DNA of 64,000 bases from an uncultured Eubacteriales bacterium (GTDB lineage: Bacteria > Bacillota > Clostridia > Peptostreptococcales > Anaerovoracaceae): assembly GCA_900542565.1 (NCBI GenBank), contig UQOC01000002.1, positions 20,286 through 84,285 of the forward strand. Direction: 5' to 3'. The notes beneath the pieces are model-generated. The model made no database searches. It was given only the letters and a program-made list of their open reading frames with translations, and had not been told where the DNA came from. This document shows, piece after piece, positions 17,440 through 25,541 of this stretch. Positions within the stretch are counted from its first letter, which is position 1; each line of letters starts with the position of its first letter. The position numbers and the translations under genes are program-made.

Positions 17440-17510
17440 AACTAATCCCCTCACATCAAGCTTATGCTTTTTCAAATGTTACAAATATATTGTGCCTATA
17501 TATTGTCTCA

Positions 17511-17539
17511 AGTATATTTTATTTCTTAATCTGTGTCAA
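17511..17539 (-). promoter_or_regulatory. Sigma-A promoter of the LuxR-type regulator gene
   Basis: On the minus strand TTGACA and TATACT are separated by 17 bases, about 72 bases before the regulator ATG. Immediately downstream lie two direct copies of ACAATATAT, which could be an autoregulatory site. Confidence 0.7.
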
Positions 17540-17597
17540 CAACCCTTATTTATATATATGGATCGATTTTTCGCTGAGCAGCCGTTAATTTTGACGC

Positions 17598-17626
17598 TTG
17601 CGGAAATCCACCGTCTGTGATATATT
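17598..17626 (+). promoter_or_regulatory. Promoter of the tRNA-Ser gene
   Basis: TTGCGG, a 17-base spacer and TATATT lie 12 bases before the 5' end of the tRNA, so the predicted start falls just ahead of it. Confidence 0.6.
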
Positions 17627-17637
17627 ATTATGGTCAC

Positions 17638-17729
17638 GGAGATGTACCCAAGCGGCTGAAGGGTCCGGATTCGAAATCCGGTAGGTCGGCTCTGCCGGCG
17701 CCAGGGTTCAAATCCCTGCATCTCCGCCA
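17638..17729 (+). tRNA. tRNA-Ser (anticodon CGA)
   Basis: This is a 92-base class II tRNA. The acceptor stem GGAGATG pairs with CATCTCC. The anticodon arm CCGGA/TCCGG encloses a loop TTCGAAA with anticodon CGA, which reads UCG serine codons. A long variable arm (GTCGGCTCTGCCGGC region) is typical of serine tRNAs, and the T arm is CAGGG-TTCAAAT-CCCTG. The discriminator G and the CCA end are encoded. Confidence 0.96.
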
Positions 17730-17737
17730 CAAAACCC

Positions 17738-17775
17738 AGCCTGCAAGCGGTTATTGGCCGTTTGCAGGCTTTTTC
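17738..17775 (+). terminator. Terminator after tRNA-Ser
   Basis: The 12-bp stem GCCTGCAAGCGG pairs with CCGTTTGCAGGC (one G-U pair). A TTATTGG loop and a run of T follow, starting 9 bases after the tRNA 3' end. Confidence 0.85.
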
Positions 17776-18057
17776 TTTTTCTCCGCTTTTTCAGGGCATC
17801 TTTCTTGAGTTCTCTCTTTATATCTCCCATGTTTTCTCAACTAATCAATGATTTTTTGTAAAAAACCACCTCTAATCGAACTCTAATTTCCTATTTTTTC
17901 CGCAACACACTTTATATATGGTCATTTATTTCGAGTGTATGGCCTATGCCCTCGGTTTTAAAGCAGCGAGCAAAAAAGTTATTTGCTGCCGTGAACAATA
18001 ATGTCTCGCGACTAATAGCTGAGAGGCTGATCCGATGACTTGATAAACTTCTGTTCA
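17776..18057. other. Intergenic region without recognised gene, downstream of tRNA-Ser
   Basis: No convincing coding sequence or structured RNA is seen here. A weak hairpin near 17965-17992 (GCAGC arms) could end the lipoprotein transcript coming from the right. No integrase or direct repeat of the tRNA 3' end was found, so use as an integration site is not supported. Confidence 0.5.
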
Positions 18058-18627
18058 TCATGCGGATGTCGGATACATCACAACCTTTTCCACATTATCT
18101 GGTTCAAGGAAAGTTATGGTCATTGCCATCCGATAAGGCAATGTCTGATCTCCTCCGTTCACATAGAATATATTTTCTCCATTTTCTAAGGTTAAGCCGC
18201 TGCTAAGCCATGTTTTTCCGTAATTTTCCTCTGATAGCTGGGCAAGATATGTCGAGGCTATGGGGCGCAGGCTCGTTTGGCCGTCGTCGCTGACGGCAGC
18301 TTCACAGCATAACATCATTCCCTCTTTTCCATATGTGTCATAAGTATATTGCATGGAAATGTCTGATTTTTCTTTTAGCGTGATGCAAAGAAATATCGCT
18401 TTTTCTTCCGGCGTCGTACCGTCTGGCTTTGCTATCGTTTCCAGCTCGATTTCCAGCTTTCCATTCTGAGGAATGGCCAGTTCCTTCGGCTCCTTAATCT
18501 CATTTTGGCTGAAGGATGTATTTTGTTCACCGGAGCTGCCTGTATCCTCGCTGCGGCAACCGGTAAATATGAAAAGAAGCACGGCTGCCATCAAAATGAT
18601 AAATGTCTTTTTAACTTTCATTTTCAA
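18058..18627 (-). CDS. Hypothetical lipoprotein
   Basis: This protein of about 189 residues has an N-terminal lipoprotein signal: hydrophobic IILMAAVLLFIF then TGC, with Cys about residue 24. A low-complexity Ser/Gly/Glu linker follows, then a globular region of about 140 residues with predicted beta strands. It should be anchored on the outer face of the membrane. A TTG at 18627 has GAGGTG at 6 bases and is preferred; the ATG at 18621 is the alternative. No family is recognised. It lies 113 bases from the next gene and may form its own transcription unit. Confidence 0.7.
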   Translation of the reverse strand: MKMKVKKTFIILMAAVLLFIFTGCRSEDTGSSGEQNTSFSQNEIKEPKELAIPQNGKLEIELETIAKPDGTTPEEKAIFLCITLKEKSDISMQYTYDTYGKEGMMLCCEAAVSDDGQTSLRPIASTYLAQLSEENYGKTWLSSGLTLENGENIFYVNGGDQTLPYRMAMTITFLEPDNVEKVVMYPTSA

Positions 18628-18740
18628 AGTTCTCACCTCAATTCGTTCATTATCAACTGATGGGTGAATATTATCAGGCAATGCTTAAATTAATATGTAA
18701 CTGTTTATTATTTTTTTCTGAATTTTTAATGGCCGTTACA

Positions 18741-19271
18741 TTATCTTCTGCTATCCTGCCTGTTTTCATAATTGTCGCACATCTTCTCGATAGAATCGAC
18801 TTTTTGCCCGCACTGCCTGCGGTATTCAATATGCAGCCGAGTTGAGTCTATTGCCTTTTTCAGTCCGGTACTGCCAAATTCGCTGAGTATCTTATCATAA
18901 TATTTTTTCATGGCTTTTGCACTTATAGCCCGTTTATATATTTTACCTGTCAGCATACCGTATATGGCGTACAAATACATTATGGCTGAATTTCTGTTCA
19001 TTCCTGTTTCTGAAGAAATTTTTCCGGCAAGCTCCTGAATGCTCTTGCCTGTGGCTGCTTCCTTGCCGTATTCATAGCACATGTCAATCATTTCGTCTGT
19101 CATTTTCTGATATGAAGAAGCTGAGCTTTCCGGCTCTGCGTTGTCTGCATTGTTAACTTCGCCTGACCGGATGTCCTCAATCTCTGATTGCCATTGCTTC
19201 AGCATTTTAACTTCTTCTTCAAGCTTTTGGATTCGTGTCATAAGTTCCAGAATGATATTTTCATATTGCAT
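18741..19271 (-). CDS. Conserved hypothetical protein with N-terminal coiled coil
   Basis: This 176-residue soluble protein begins with a charged, heptad-like segment (residues about 5-35, MTRIQKLEEEVKMLKQW). An acidic Ser-rich linker follows, then a helical domain (about 55-165) containing SSETGMNRNSAIMYLYAIYGMLTGKIYKRAISA. That domain resembles the N-terminal helical region found in some HNH-nuclease/McrA-like proteins of Firmicutes, recalled by pattern only. No nuclease motif is present here, so a DNA-related role is speculative. GGAGG precedes the ATG by 6 bases. Confidence 0.7.
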   Translation of the reverse strand: MQYENIILELMTRIQKLEEEVKMLKQWQSEIEDIRSGEVNNADNAEPESSASSYQKMTDEMIDMCYEYGKEAATGKSIQELAGKISSETGMNRNSAIMYLYAIYGMLTGKIYKRAISAKAMKKYYDKILSEFGSTGLKKAIDSTRLHIEYRRQCGQKVDSIEKMCDNYENRQDSRR

Positions 19272-19320
19272 AATTATCCTCCATTCTTTTAAACGTTTAT
19301 TTTCTATTGTTTTATATTTC

Positions 19321-19349
19321 TATATATAACAGATTTTTGCCTATGTCAA
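19321..19349 (-). promoter_or_regulatory. Sigma-A promoter of the coiled-coil hypothetical gene
   Basis: On the minus strand TTGACA and TATATA are separated by 17 bases. The predicted start is about 43 bases before the ATG at 19271. Confidence 0.65.
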
Positions 19350-19470
19350 GTCATATTTTAAATTTCATGTCAAATATCATATATTTCATTGGAATTCATT
19401 TTTACCGTTTTGGTTTTCTGCAAGTTATCCATTTTTCCGGATATTTCTCATGCCTGTTGTTTTCGTCATC

Positions 19471-19499
19471 TTGCTAATATAGATTTTTTAATGTAAAAT
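19471..19499 (+). promoter_or_regulatory. Promoter of the dehydrogenase-Etf operon
   Basis: TTGCTA, a 17-base spacer and TAAAAT place the start near 19506, about 27 bases before the dehydrogenase ATG. Confidence 0.6.
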
Positions 19500-19532
19500 A
19501 TCCCCATGGATAATACTCAGGGAGGAGCTTTC

Positions 19533-21230
19533 ATGCAGTATATACGCCCCATAACAGACAATACATATGACGAATATCTTCGCGATGAATCACGATATAC
19601 AGGCTGGGCAGAAGCAATCGCCTTTCCGAAAGATGAAGCGCAAGTCATAGAAATAATGAAAACAGCCCGGCAAAACCGCACGCCGGTTACCGTACAGGGC
19701 GCCCGCACCGGTCTCACAGGCGCAGCCGTACCTCAAGGCGGATATATCTTAAATATGAGTAAGATGAACAAGGTCATCGGCCTGCGCCATGACGGCGGCA
19801 ATTTTTTCATCAGGGTGCAGCCGGGACTGCTCCTTACTCAGCTCAATAAAATGCTGGAGCAAAAGTCCTTTGACACAGGAGTTTTGAGCGCCGAAAGCAT
19901 GGGGGCGCTCTCAGCAATGGAAGGAGGCCGATGGATATTTCCGCCCGATCCGACCGAAATATCTGCTTCAATCGGCGGCATGGTATCGTGCAACGCATCC
20001 GGCGCAAAAACATTTTTTTATGGCCCAACCAGAAGCTATGTTGAAGCCCTGAGGGCTGTGCTTCCCGGAGGAGATGTTGTCGCTTTGCGCCGTGGCTGCT
20101 GTATAGCTCATGGAAGAGATTTTGATATTACTACGGAAGGGGGCCGCCACATAACAGGCTCCCTGCCGTCTTATACTGTACCAAAAGTAAAAAGCGCGGC
20201 TGGATATTACATAGACGAAAATATGGACCTGATAGACCTGTTCATAGGAGCCGAGGGAACCCTCGGCGTCATCACCGAGATAGAATTAAAACTCGTAAAG
20301 CGGCCCGCCATGCGAATCGGCGCAGTGGCGTTTTTACCTGATCGTCAGTCTGCCGCTGATCTTGTACGGGCCCTCAGGCATGAGTCTCTGCCGCATGGAA
20401 TACAGCCTCTTTCCTCATTGCCCCTTTCTATAGAATATTTTGACCAAAGAGCCCTGGCGCTGCTGGCAGATCAGCAAAAAACCAATCCGGCCTTTTCACA
20501 GCTTCAGCCGCTGCCGCCAGGTATGCCCACGGCAGTTTACACCGAATTTGACGGAATTGACGAAGATGAATCCTGGAATATTCTTTCGGGACTTGGCGTT
20601 CTGGTAGAACAGTTCGGCGGAGACGAACATAACACATGGGTAGCTCTTGACGGCCAGAAAATGGAAAAACTCAGGTTTTTCCGCCATGCCTGCCCCGAAT
20701 GTGTCAACATCCAGGTCGATCGGTGCCGCAAACAGGATCCGCATATAACCAAGCTGGGAACTGATATGTCAGTTCCCGGTCAATATCTTGACAGGGCTAT
20801 GGACATGTATGAAAATGATCTGACAGAGGCCGGTCTTGATTTTGTGATCTTCGGACATATAGGTCAGAACCATCTTCATGTCAATGTGATCCCCCGCTCA
20901 ATGGAGGAATACGCCAGAGCAAAGTCCTTATATATGACATGGGCCGGCCGGATCTCATCGTGGGGCGGTTCTGTCGCCGCAGAGCATGGTATCGGGAAAC
21001 TCAAAGCTTCTTTTCTGCGCGCCATGTATTCTAATCAACAGCTCAAAGAAATGGCCGATCTCAAAGCTCTCTTTGATCCTGACATGCTTCTCTGCACCGG
21101 TAACATTTTCTCCACTGACCAAGATGAAGACAGAGCCTCCAGCATAGCTGCCGGCCCGGCGCATGGTTCTTTCACCCGCCGGCCAGGCGGCCAGACAGTA
21201 AAAGATGACAAAAAGGAGCCCCGCCAATGA
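19533..21230 (+). CDS. FAD-linked 2-hydroxyacid (lactate/glycolate) dehydrogenase, LctD/GlcD type
   Basis: This 565-residue flavoprotein has an N-terminal FAD-binding domain of the PCMH type (TPVTVQGARTGLTGAAVP near residue 55, GGMVSCNASGAKTFFYGPTR near 150, FIGAEGTLGVITEIELK near 240). The C-terminal FAD-oxidase domain has HIGQNHLHVN and the catalytic-region AEHGIGKLK. The ATG at 19533 follows GGGAGGAG; an upstream ATG nine codons earlier lacks a site. It is longer than the usual GlcD (about 460-480) because of an insert around residues 280-330. It overlaps etfB by 4 bases. With the downstream Etf subunits it should oxidise a 2-hydroxyacid such as lactate and pass electrons to the Etf flavins. 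Confidence 0.88.
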   Translation: MQYIRPITDNTYDEYLRDESRYTGWAEAIAFPKDEAQVIEIMKTARQNRTPVTVQGARTGLTGAAVPQGGYILNMSKMNKVIGLRHDGGNFFIRVQPGLLLTQLNKMLEQKSFDTGVLSAESMGALSAMEGGRWIFPPDPTEISASIGGMVSCNASGAKTFFYGPTRSYVEALRAVLPGGDVVALRRGCCIAHGRDFDITTEGGRHITGSLPSYTVPKVKSAAGYYIDENMDLIDLFIGAEGTLGVITEIELKLVKRPAMRIGAVAFLPDRQSAADLVRALRHESLPHGIQPLSSLPLSIEYFDQRALALLADQQKTNPAFSQLQPLPPGMPTAVYTEFDGIDEDESWNILSGLGVLVEQFGGDEHNTWVALDGQKMEKLRFFRHACPECVNIQVDRCRKQDPHITKLGTDMSVPGQYLDRAMDMYENDLTEAGLDFVIFGHIGQNHLHVNVIPRSMEEYARAKSLYMTWAGRISSWGGSVAAEHGIGKLKASFLRAMYSNQQLKEMADLKALFDPDMLLCTGNIFSTDQDEDRASSIAAGPAHGSFTRRPGGQTVKDDKKEPRQ

Positions 21231-22015
21231 AAACGATATTATGTGTAAAACAGGTGCCTGAATCATATACGGTCCGCCTCGACCCTGTAACCAATACCCT
21301 GCAACGGGATAAAGCCCCGTCCATACTCAATCCCTTTGATCTGTTTGCAGCCGAAGAGGCAATCCGCCTCAAAGAAAGATACGGCGGCAGCATATGCGCT
21401 TTTACAATGGGAATACCAGCAGCATCCAAAGTCCTTAAAGAAGCAATGGCTATGGGAGCAGACGATGGAATATTGCTAAGCGACAGGCAGTTTGCAGGCG
21501 CGGATACTCTGGCAACCGCCTATACTCTCGCCCATGGCATACAAAAGCGTGGAGACTTTGATCTTGTCATATGCGGCCGTATGGCTACCGACGGCGATAC
21601 AGCTCAAGTCCCGCCCATGCTGGCCGAATTTCTCGGAATCCCTGCGCTGACCGATGTATGCAATATCATATCAATCAAAGACGGCTTGATTCAGTGCCGC
21701 CGCATGAGTGACGACAGTTACGGCATATGGGAAATGAAGCTTCCCGCCCTTATAACCGTCACAAAAGAAATAAATGTTCCCAGGCTTCCATCCATAGCAG
21801 GTCTGCGTTATGCTGAAGAGCACCCGGTAACCACCTGGTCTCTGTCTGCTCTTCACCATATAGACAGAGAACGCATCGGCCTTTTAGGATCGGCTACTCA
21901 TGTCAAGCGAACTTTCATCCCCCATCAGGAGATCAGTACCCGCATGATAGACGGCTCTCCTGAGCAACAGGCAGCAGAGCTTGCCGAAGAGCTTACCAAA
22001 CTCAGCATCATATGA
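21227..22015 (+). CDS. etfB: Electron transfer flavoprotein, beta subunit
   Basis: This 262-residue EtfB begins KTILCVKQVPE and contains LNPFDLFAAEEAIRLKE and the nucleotide-binding VICGRMATDGDTAQVPPMLAE (residues about 105-130). In bifurcating Etfs this subunit carries the second FAD. AAAGGAG precedes the ATG, which overlaps the dehydrogenase stop. It is paired with a ferredoxin-fused EtfA next door, as in the lactate dehydrogenase complex of acetogens, where lactate oxidation with NAD is driven by simultaneous ferredoxin oxidation. Confidence 0.92.
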   Translation: MKTILCVKQVPESYTVRLDPVTNTLQRDKAPSILNPFDLFAAEEAIRLKERYGGSICAFTMGIPAASKVLKEAMAMGADDGILLSDRQFAGADTLATAYTLAHGIQKRGDFDLVICGRMATDGDTAQVPPMLAEFLGIPALTDVCNIISIKDGLIQCRRMSDDSYGIWEMKLPALITVTKEINVPRLPSIAGLRYAEEHPVTTWSLSALHHIDRERIGLLGSATHVKRTFIPHQEISTRMIDGSPEQQAAELAEELTKLSII

Positions 22016-22031
22016 AAGGAGGCTGCCCTTT

Positions 22032-23234
22032 ATGGTCTTTATTATATCTGAAAAATGTATAGGCTGCGGTTTGTGTGCAAAAGCCTGTCCTTTCGGAGCC
22101 ATCTCCGTTATAGATCATCTCGCAGTGCTGCTTCCCGAGTGCACCGGCTGCGGCGCCTGTACCGACGCATGCCCTCAAAAGGCTATCTCCGCAGATGCAG
22201 CCCCAAAGCCGGAACCTAGCCATGCCTCCGGCGGCATTTTTGTCATCGTACAGACCGACGGCCAAAATATCCGTCAGGTATCCCTTGAACTTCTCGGATG
22301 CGCCCGCAGACTGGCCGGCATGCGGAACTGTCCTGTTACCGCAATGATCTGTTCTTCCTGCCGGAGTGGCAAAGACTGTTTTTCCAGTGACAATGACGCC
22401 CGGATTCTTATAGCCCACGGGGCAGATCATGTCATTATCATGGACGATTGCCCTCCAGAAAACGATGCTGCTGTCGCATATGCAGCTTCTAAGATCATCA
22501 AAGAGAGAAAGCCTGAAATCCTGCTCATAGGAGCCACCGTCTTTGGAAGAGCCCTGGCTCCGCGCATAGCCGCCAAGCTTCAGACCGGCCTTACCGCAGA
22601 TTGTACCGGTCTTGATATAGACCGGGAAATCGGTATGCTGATACAGACCCGCCCGGCTTTCGGCGGCAATCTCATGGCATCTATCGTCTGTCCTGACCGC
22701 CGTCCTCAGATGGCCACCGTCAGGCCAAAGATCTTTCCAGTTCCAAAACCCGACAACGGCCGCACAGGAACCGTTGAACACATATCTTCCGCACCTGCCG
22801 GCGAACTGATCCCTGTCCTTCTCCATGAGATAACAGACGAACAGGACGGTATAAATATCGCCGACGCACAGATAGTAATAGGTGTAGGCAAGGGTATCGG
22901 AGGAACGGACGGCATAAAAATGGCGCAGGAGCTTGCTGATACTCTTGGCGGTGTTATAGCTGCTTCCAGAGCCGTAGTAGATACCGGCTGGCTGCCTTAC
23001 AGCCGTCAGGTAGGTCAGACAGGCAAGACCATATCTCCCAAACTGTACATAGCCTGCGGCATCTCAGGAGCTATCCAGCATATAGTTGGCCTTGCAAACA
23101 TAAAGACCATAGTCGCCATCAACAGCGATCCTGACGCTCCGATATTTCAATCAGCCCATTATGGGATAGTTGGCGACTGTACATCCCTGCTCCCGGTACT
23201 GACTGAAAATATCAAAAAAATAAAAAAACGCTGA
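22032..23234 (+). CDS. etfA: Electron transfer flavoprotein alpha subunit with N-terminal 2[4Fe-4S] ferredoxin domain
   Basis: This 400-residue fusion begins with two 4Fe-4S motifs: [16 protein letters not shown] (residues about 9-24) and [16 protein letters not shown] (about 38-53). An EtfA N-terminal domain and the FAD-binding C-terminal domain ([41 protein letters not shown]) follow. The ATG at 22032 follows AAAGGAGG by 9 bases. The ferredoxin domain is the mark of LctC-type EtfA in electron-confurcating lactate dehydrogenases and supports direct electron exchange with ferredoxin. It is the last gene of the operon, followed by a terminator. Confidence 0.93.
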   Translation: MVFIISEKCIGCGLCAKACPFGAISVIDHLAVLLPECTGCGACTDACPQKAISADAAPKPEPSHASGGIFVIVQTDGQNIRQVSLELLGCARRLAGMRNCPVTAMICSSCRSGKDCFSSDNDARILIAHGADHVIIMDDCPPENDAAVAYAASKIIKERKPEILLIGATVFGRALAPRIAAKLQTGLTADCTGLDIDREIGMLIQTRPAFGGNLMASIVCPDRRPQMATVRPKIFPVPKPDNGRTGTVEHISSAPAGELIPVLLHEITDEQDGINIADAQIVIGVGKGIGGTDGIKMAQELADTLGGVIAASRAVVDTGWLPYSRQVGQTGKTISPKLYIACGISGAIQHIVGLANIKTIVAINSDPDAPIFQSAHYGIVGDCTSLLPVLTENIKKIKKR

Positions 23235-23258
23235 CATGATATAATATGCCAGCGTTTT
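23225..23258. terminator. Bidirectional terminator between etfA and the DUF368 gene
   Basis: AAAACGCTG pairs with CAGCGTTTT across a short loop, with T/A runs on both sides. It sits between two convergent genes. Confidence 0.8.
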
Positions 23259-23267
23259 CCCGTCCTA

Positions 23268-24086
23268 TCACTGTATGGCGCGGCTCCTGCCATCCATCCA
23301 CATGGCCAGCACAAAGCCGGCGGCGAAGCACACCAGCCCGGTCAGGACCTGAGATAGGCCTTCAAACATCGTCGGTGCGATCATCAGCACCGATGAGATG
23401 ACAAAGCCAAGGATTATCTTGGAGACTATACCGTAATATCTTTCTATAAGCATATTCATTATCCTGGCTGTCACCGCAATGGTCACAGCAAACCCCAGCA
23501 GCAGCGGCACGAGTACCTGCATGTCCAGATCGCCTATGCCCTTGGCCATCGGCTGATAGAGCCCCATGAACAGCAATATGGACGATGAGCTCAGCCCGGG
23601 CACCACCATGCTAAGCCCCCATACGGCGCCGCAGAATACATACCACCAGAAGTCCGGCTGAATGTTCCCGGTCACGCCGTCATCAAGCACATTAAAAAAT
23701 ATGTACGAGCCGATCAGTGCGATTATAAAAAAGGACCAGCCCTTTTCCGAACCGGCCTTGGCTGACCTTCTCATCAGGTCAGGCACGGTGCCGCAGATGA
23801 GCCCGCAAAAAAGGAACATCGCCGCCACGGCAGAAAAAGCCAGAAAGCTTTCCACGATCTTGGCCAGCAGGATGAATCCCACTCCGCCGCCTAAAATCAC
23901 GGATATGAGCAGTTTATAGTTTTTCCTGAACGAACTTATCGGGTGGGATAAAAAGGCCATCATGGGCTCGTATATCCCGAACGCAACGCAGAGCACACCG
24001 CCGCTTATGCCTGGCAGTATGGCCCCCGTGCCTATGAGCACCCCCTGAAAAAAAAGCAGGAGCATGTCTTTCCATTTGTATGTCAT
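23268..24086 (-). CDS. DUF368 membrane protein (polyprenyl-phosphate transporter family)
   Basis: This 272-residue polytopic membrane protein has about eight hydrophobic segments. The DUF368 signature is seen in both repeats: GAILPGISGGVLCVAFGIYEPM near residue 22 and GLSMVVPGLSSSSILLFMGLYQPM near residue 155. DUF368 (PopT-type) proteins recycle undecaprenyl phosphate across the membrane for cell-wall synthesis; that is family knowledge, not read from this sequence. GAGGAG precedes the ATG. It is convergent with etfA and followed upstream by ung in the same direction. Confidence 0.88.
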   Translation of the reverse strand: MTYKWKDMLLLFFQGVLIGTGAILPGISGGVLCVAFGIYEPMMAFLSHPISSFRKNYKLLISVILGGGVGFILLAKIVESFLAFSAVAAMFLFCGLICGTVPDLMRRSAKAGSEKGWSFFIIALIGSYIFFNVLDDGVTGNIQPDFWWYVFCGAVWGLSMVVPGLSSSSILLFMGLYQPMAKGIGDLDMQVLVPLLLGFAVTIAVTARIMNMLIERYYGIVSKIILGFVISSVLMIAPTMFEGLSQVLTGLVCFAAGFVLAMWMDGRSRAIQ

Positions 24087-24115
24087 CTAAACTCTCCTCT
24101 ATCCAATATCCTGTA

Positions 24116-24784
24116 TCACAGGTCACCCCAGTTTACGGGGTCCTGCCCCGTTATTTCCATATATCTGTTGGTCTTGCTGAAATATCCTCCGCCAAAAAAG
24201 CCTTTCCATGCCGAAAGAGGACTCGGATGAGCTCCCGTTATAACCATATGGTCTTTGTTCGTTATGAGCTCTGTTTTTGACTTTGCATTGGCTCCCCACA
24301 GGATAAAAACCAGCGGTTTATGCCTTTCATTTAATATCTCGACTATACGATCCGTAAAGATCTCCCAGCCCTTTCCCTTATGGGAATTGGCCTGCCCCCT
24401 GCGCACGGTCAGCACCGTATTCAGGAGCAGCACGCCCTGCCGGGCCCAGCCTGCCAGATAGCCGTGGGACGGAGGTTTTATCCCCAGGTCGTCTTCTATT
24501 TCTTTGTATATGTTTACCAGAGACGGAGGTATCTTCACTCCTTTATTAACCGAAAAACACATGCCATGAGCCTGTCCCGGCTCGTGGTAAGGGTCCTGTC
24601 CCAGTATCACAACCTTCGTATCCTGATAGGAAGAATACCTGAGAGCGTTGAAAACATCATCCTTTGGCGGATATATCTCATAGCGGGATCTTTCGTCATC
24701 CAGAAATTGTTCAAGCCTTTTAAAGTATGGCTTGTCAAACTCATTTTGTAACACACTGTCCCAATCATTTCCAATATTAGTCAT
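24116..24784 (-). CDS. ung: Uracil-DNA glycosylase, family 1
   Basis: This 222-residue DNA repair enzyme removes uracil from DNA. The active-site GQDPYHEPGQAHGMCFSV (residues about 61-78) includes the catalytic Asp and His. The minor-groove loop GAHPSPLSAWKGFFGG (about 184-199) contains the second catalytic His, and LLNTVLTVRRGQANSH is present. Length is standard. AGGAG precedes the ATG. An extended -10 (TGATATAAT, minus strand, 24806-24811) lies just upstream. Confidence 0.97.
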   Translation of the reverse strand: MTNIGNDWDSVLQNEFDKPYFKRLEQFLDDERSRYEIYPPKDDVFNALRYSSYQDTKVVILGQDPYHEPGQAHGMCFSVNKGVKIPPSLVNIYKEIEDDLGIKPPSHGYLAGWARQGVLLLNTVLTVRRGQANSHKGKGWEIFTDRIVEILNERHKPLVFILWGANAKSKTELITNKDHMVITGAHPSPLSAWKGFFGGGYFSKTNRYMEITGQDPVNWGDL

Positions 24785-24854
24785 TTTGCTTTCTCCTGTT
24801 ATATGATTATATCATAACATACATTACTTTTGTTATCAAACTTTACGAAAATAA

Positions 24855-24883
24855 CTGCAAAAACATTTATTTTAGTGTATAAT
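24855..24883 (+). promoter_or_regulatory. Promoter abutting the DUF6873-like gene
   Basis: A perfect TATAAT at 24878-24883 ends 9 bases before the ATG at 24893, so the transcript would have a leader of about 3 bases. The -35 (CTGCAA at 17 bases) is weak. Confidence 0.5.
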
Positions 24884-24892
24884 AAGAATACC

Positions 24893-25540
24893 ATGTCAAA
24901 TGTATATGTAAGTTGTCAGGCTGATCAGGCCTTAAAAAAATACCTGAAAGAAGCAGGTCACAGAGTTTGCGAAGTCAGGTCTACCGTCAAGATGGATCCC
25001 CCAATAAGCACCCATCCGGATATATATATGTGCGCCCTCAGGGACGGGTTATATCACGGGGAGCGTTTTCTCCTGCACCCGGACTATCCGGGCCACGCCA
25101 TATTCAATGGATGTTCCACAGGCAAATATTTTATACATAACCTAAAATATACAGCTCCTGACCTTTTGGAGGCCGTACGCAGAGAAGGACAGATCCAGGT
25201 CCATGTGGCCCAGGGGTACGCCAAATGCAGCTGTGTGGTGGTGGATGAGGATTCCATAATCACGGCGGACCGTGGAATATGGAAAGAAGCTGTCAAGGCC
25301 GGAATGGATGTGCTTCTCATCGAAAGGAGCCAGGTCATCCTGCAAGGCTATCCGTACGGATTCTTAGGTGGAGCTTCCGGAAAAGTGGGCAGCACCATCA
25401 TTTTCAACGGCGATGTCACCAGGCACAGCGACTATGCCAGGATACGCGATTTTATCGAGAGCAGGGGTCTTGAAATAGTGTATTTCAAGGATTACCGCCT
25501 TACCGACATCGGCTCCATCATAGAGGAAAAGGTCGAGTGA
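24893..25540 (+). CDS. Conserved hypothetical protein (DUF6873-like)
   Basis: This soluble protein of 215 residues begins NVYVSCQADQALKKYLKEAG and contains ADRGIWKEA, GYPYGFLGGASGKVG and IIFNGDVTRHSDY. That pattern is typical of a conserved Firmicutes family with a pentein/GME-like fold, recalled by pattern. Family members are uncharacterised. No ribosome-binding site is seen before the ATG; instead TATAAT is 9 bases upstream, suggesting a leaderless message. An in-frame start 21 codons upstream also lacks a site. The stop is one base before the next gene, so it forms an operon with the radical SAM, ACT and UPF0210 genes. Confidence 0.75.
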   Translation: MSNVYVSCQADQALKKYLKEAGHRVCEVRSTVKMDPPISTHPDIYMCALRDGLYHGERFLLHPDYPGHAIFNGCSTGKYFIHNLKYTAPDLLEAVRREGQIQVHVAQGYAKCSCVVVDEDSIITADRGIWKEAVKAGMDVLLIERSQVILQGYPYGFLGGASGKVGSTIIFNGDVTRHSDYARIRDFIESRGLEIVYFKDYRLTDIGSIIEEKVE

Positions 25541-25541
25541 T

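Noticed and set aside
17617-17808. Small open frames across tRNA-Ser
   Set aside because: Both strands are covered by the tRNA, whose cloverleaf and CCA end are unambiguous.
17638-19271. Genomic island at the tRNA-Ser gene
   Set aside because: Two hypothetical genes follow the tRNA, but no integrase, direct repeat of the tRNA end or clear composition break was found.
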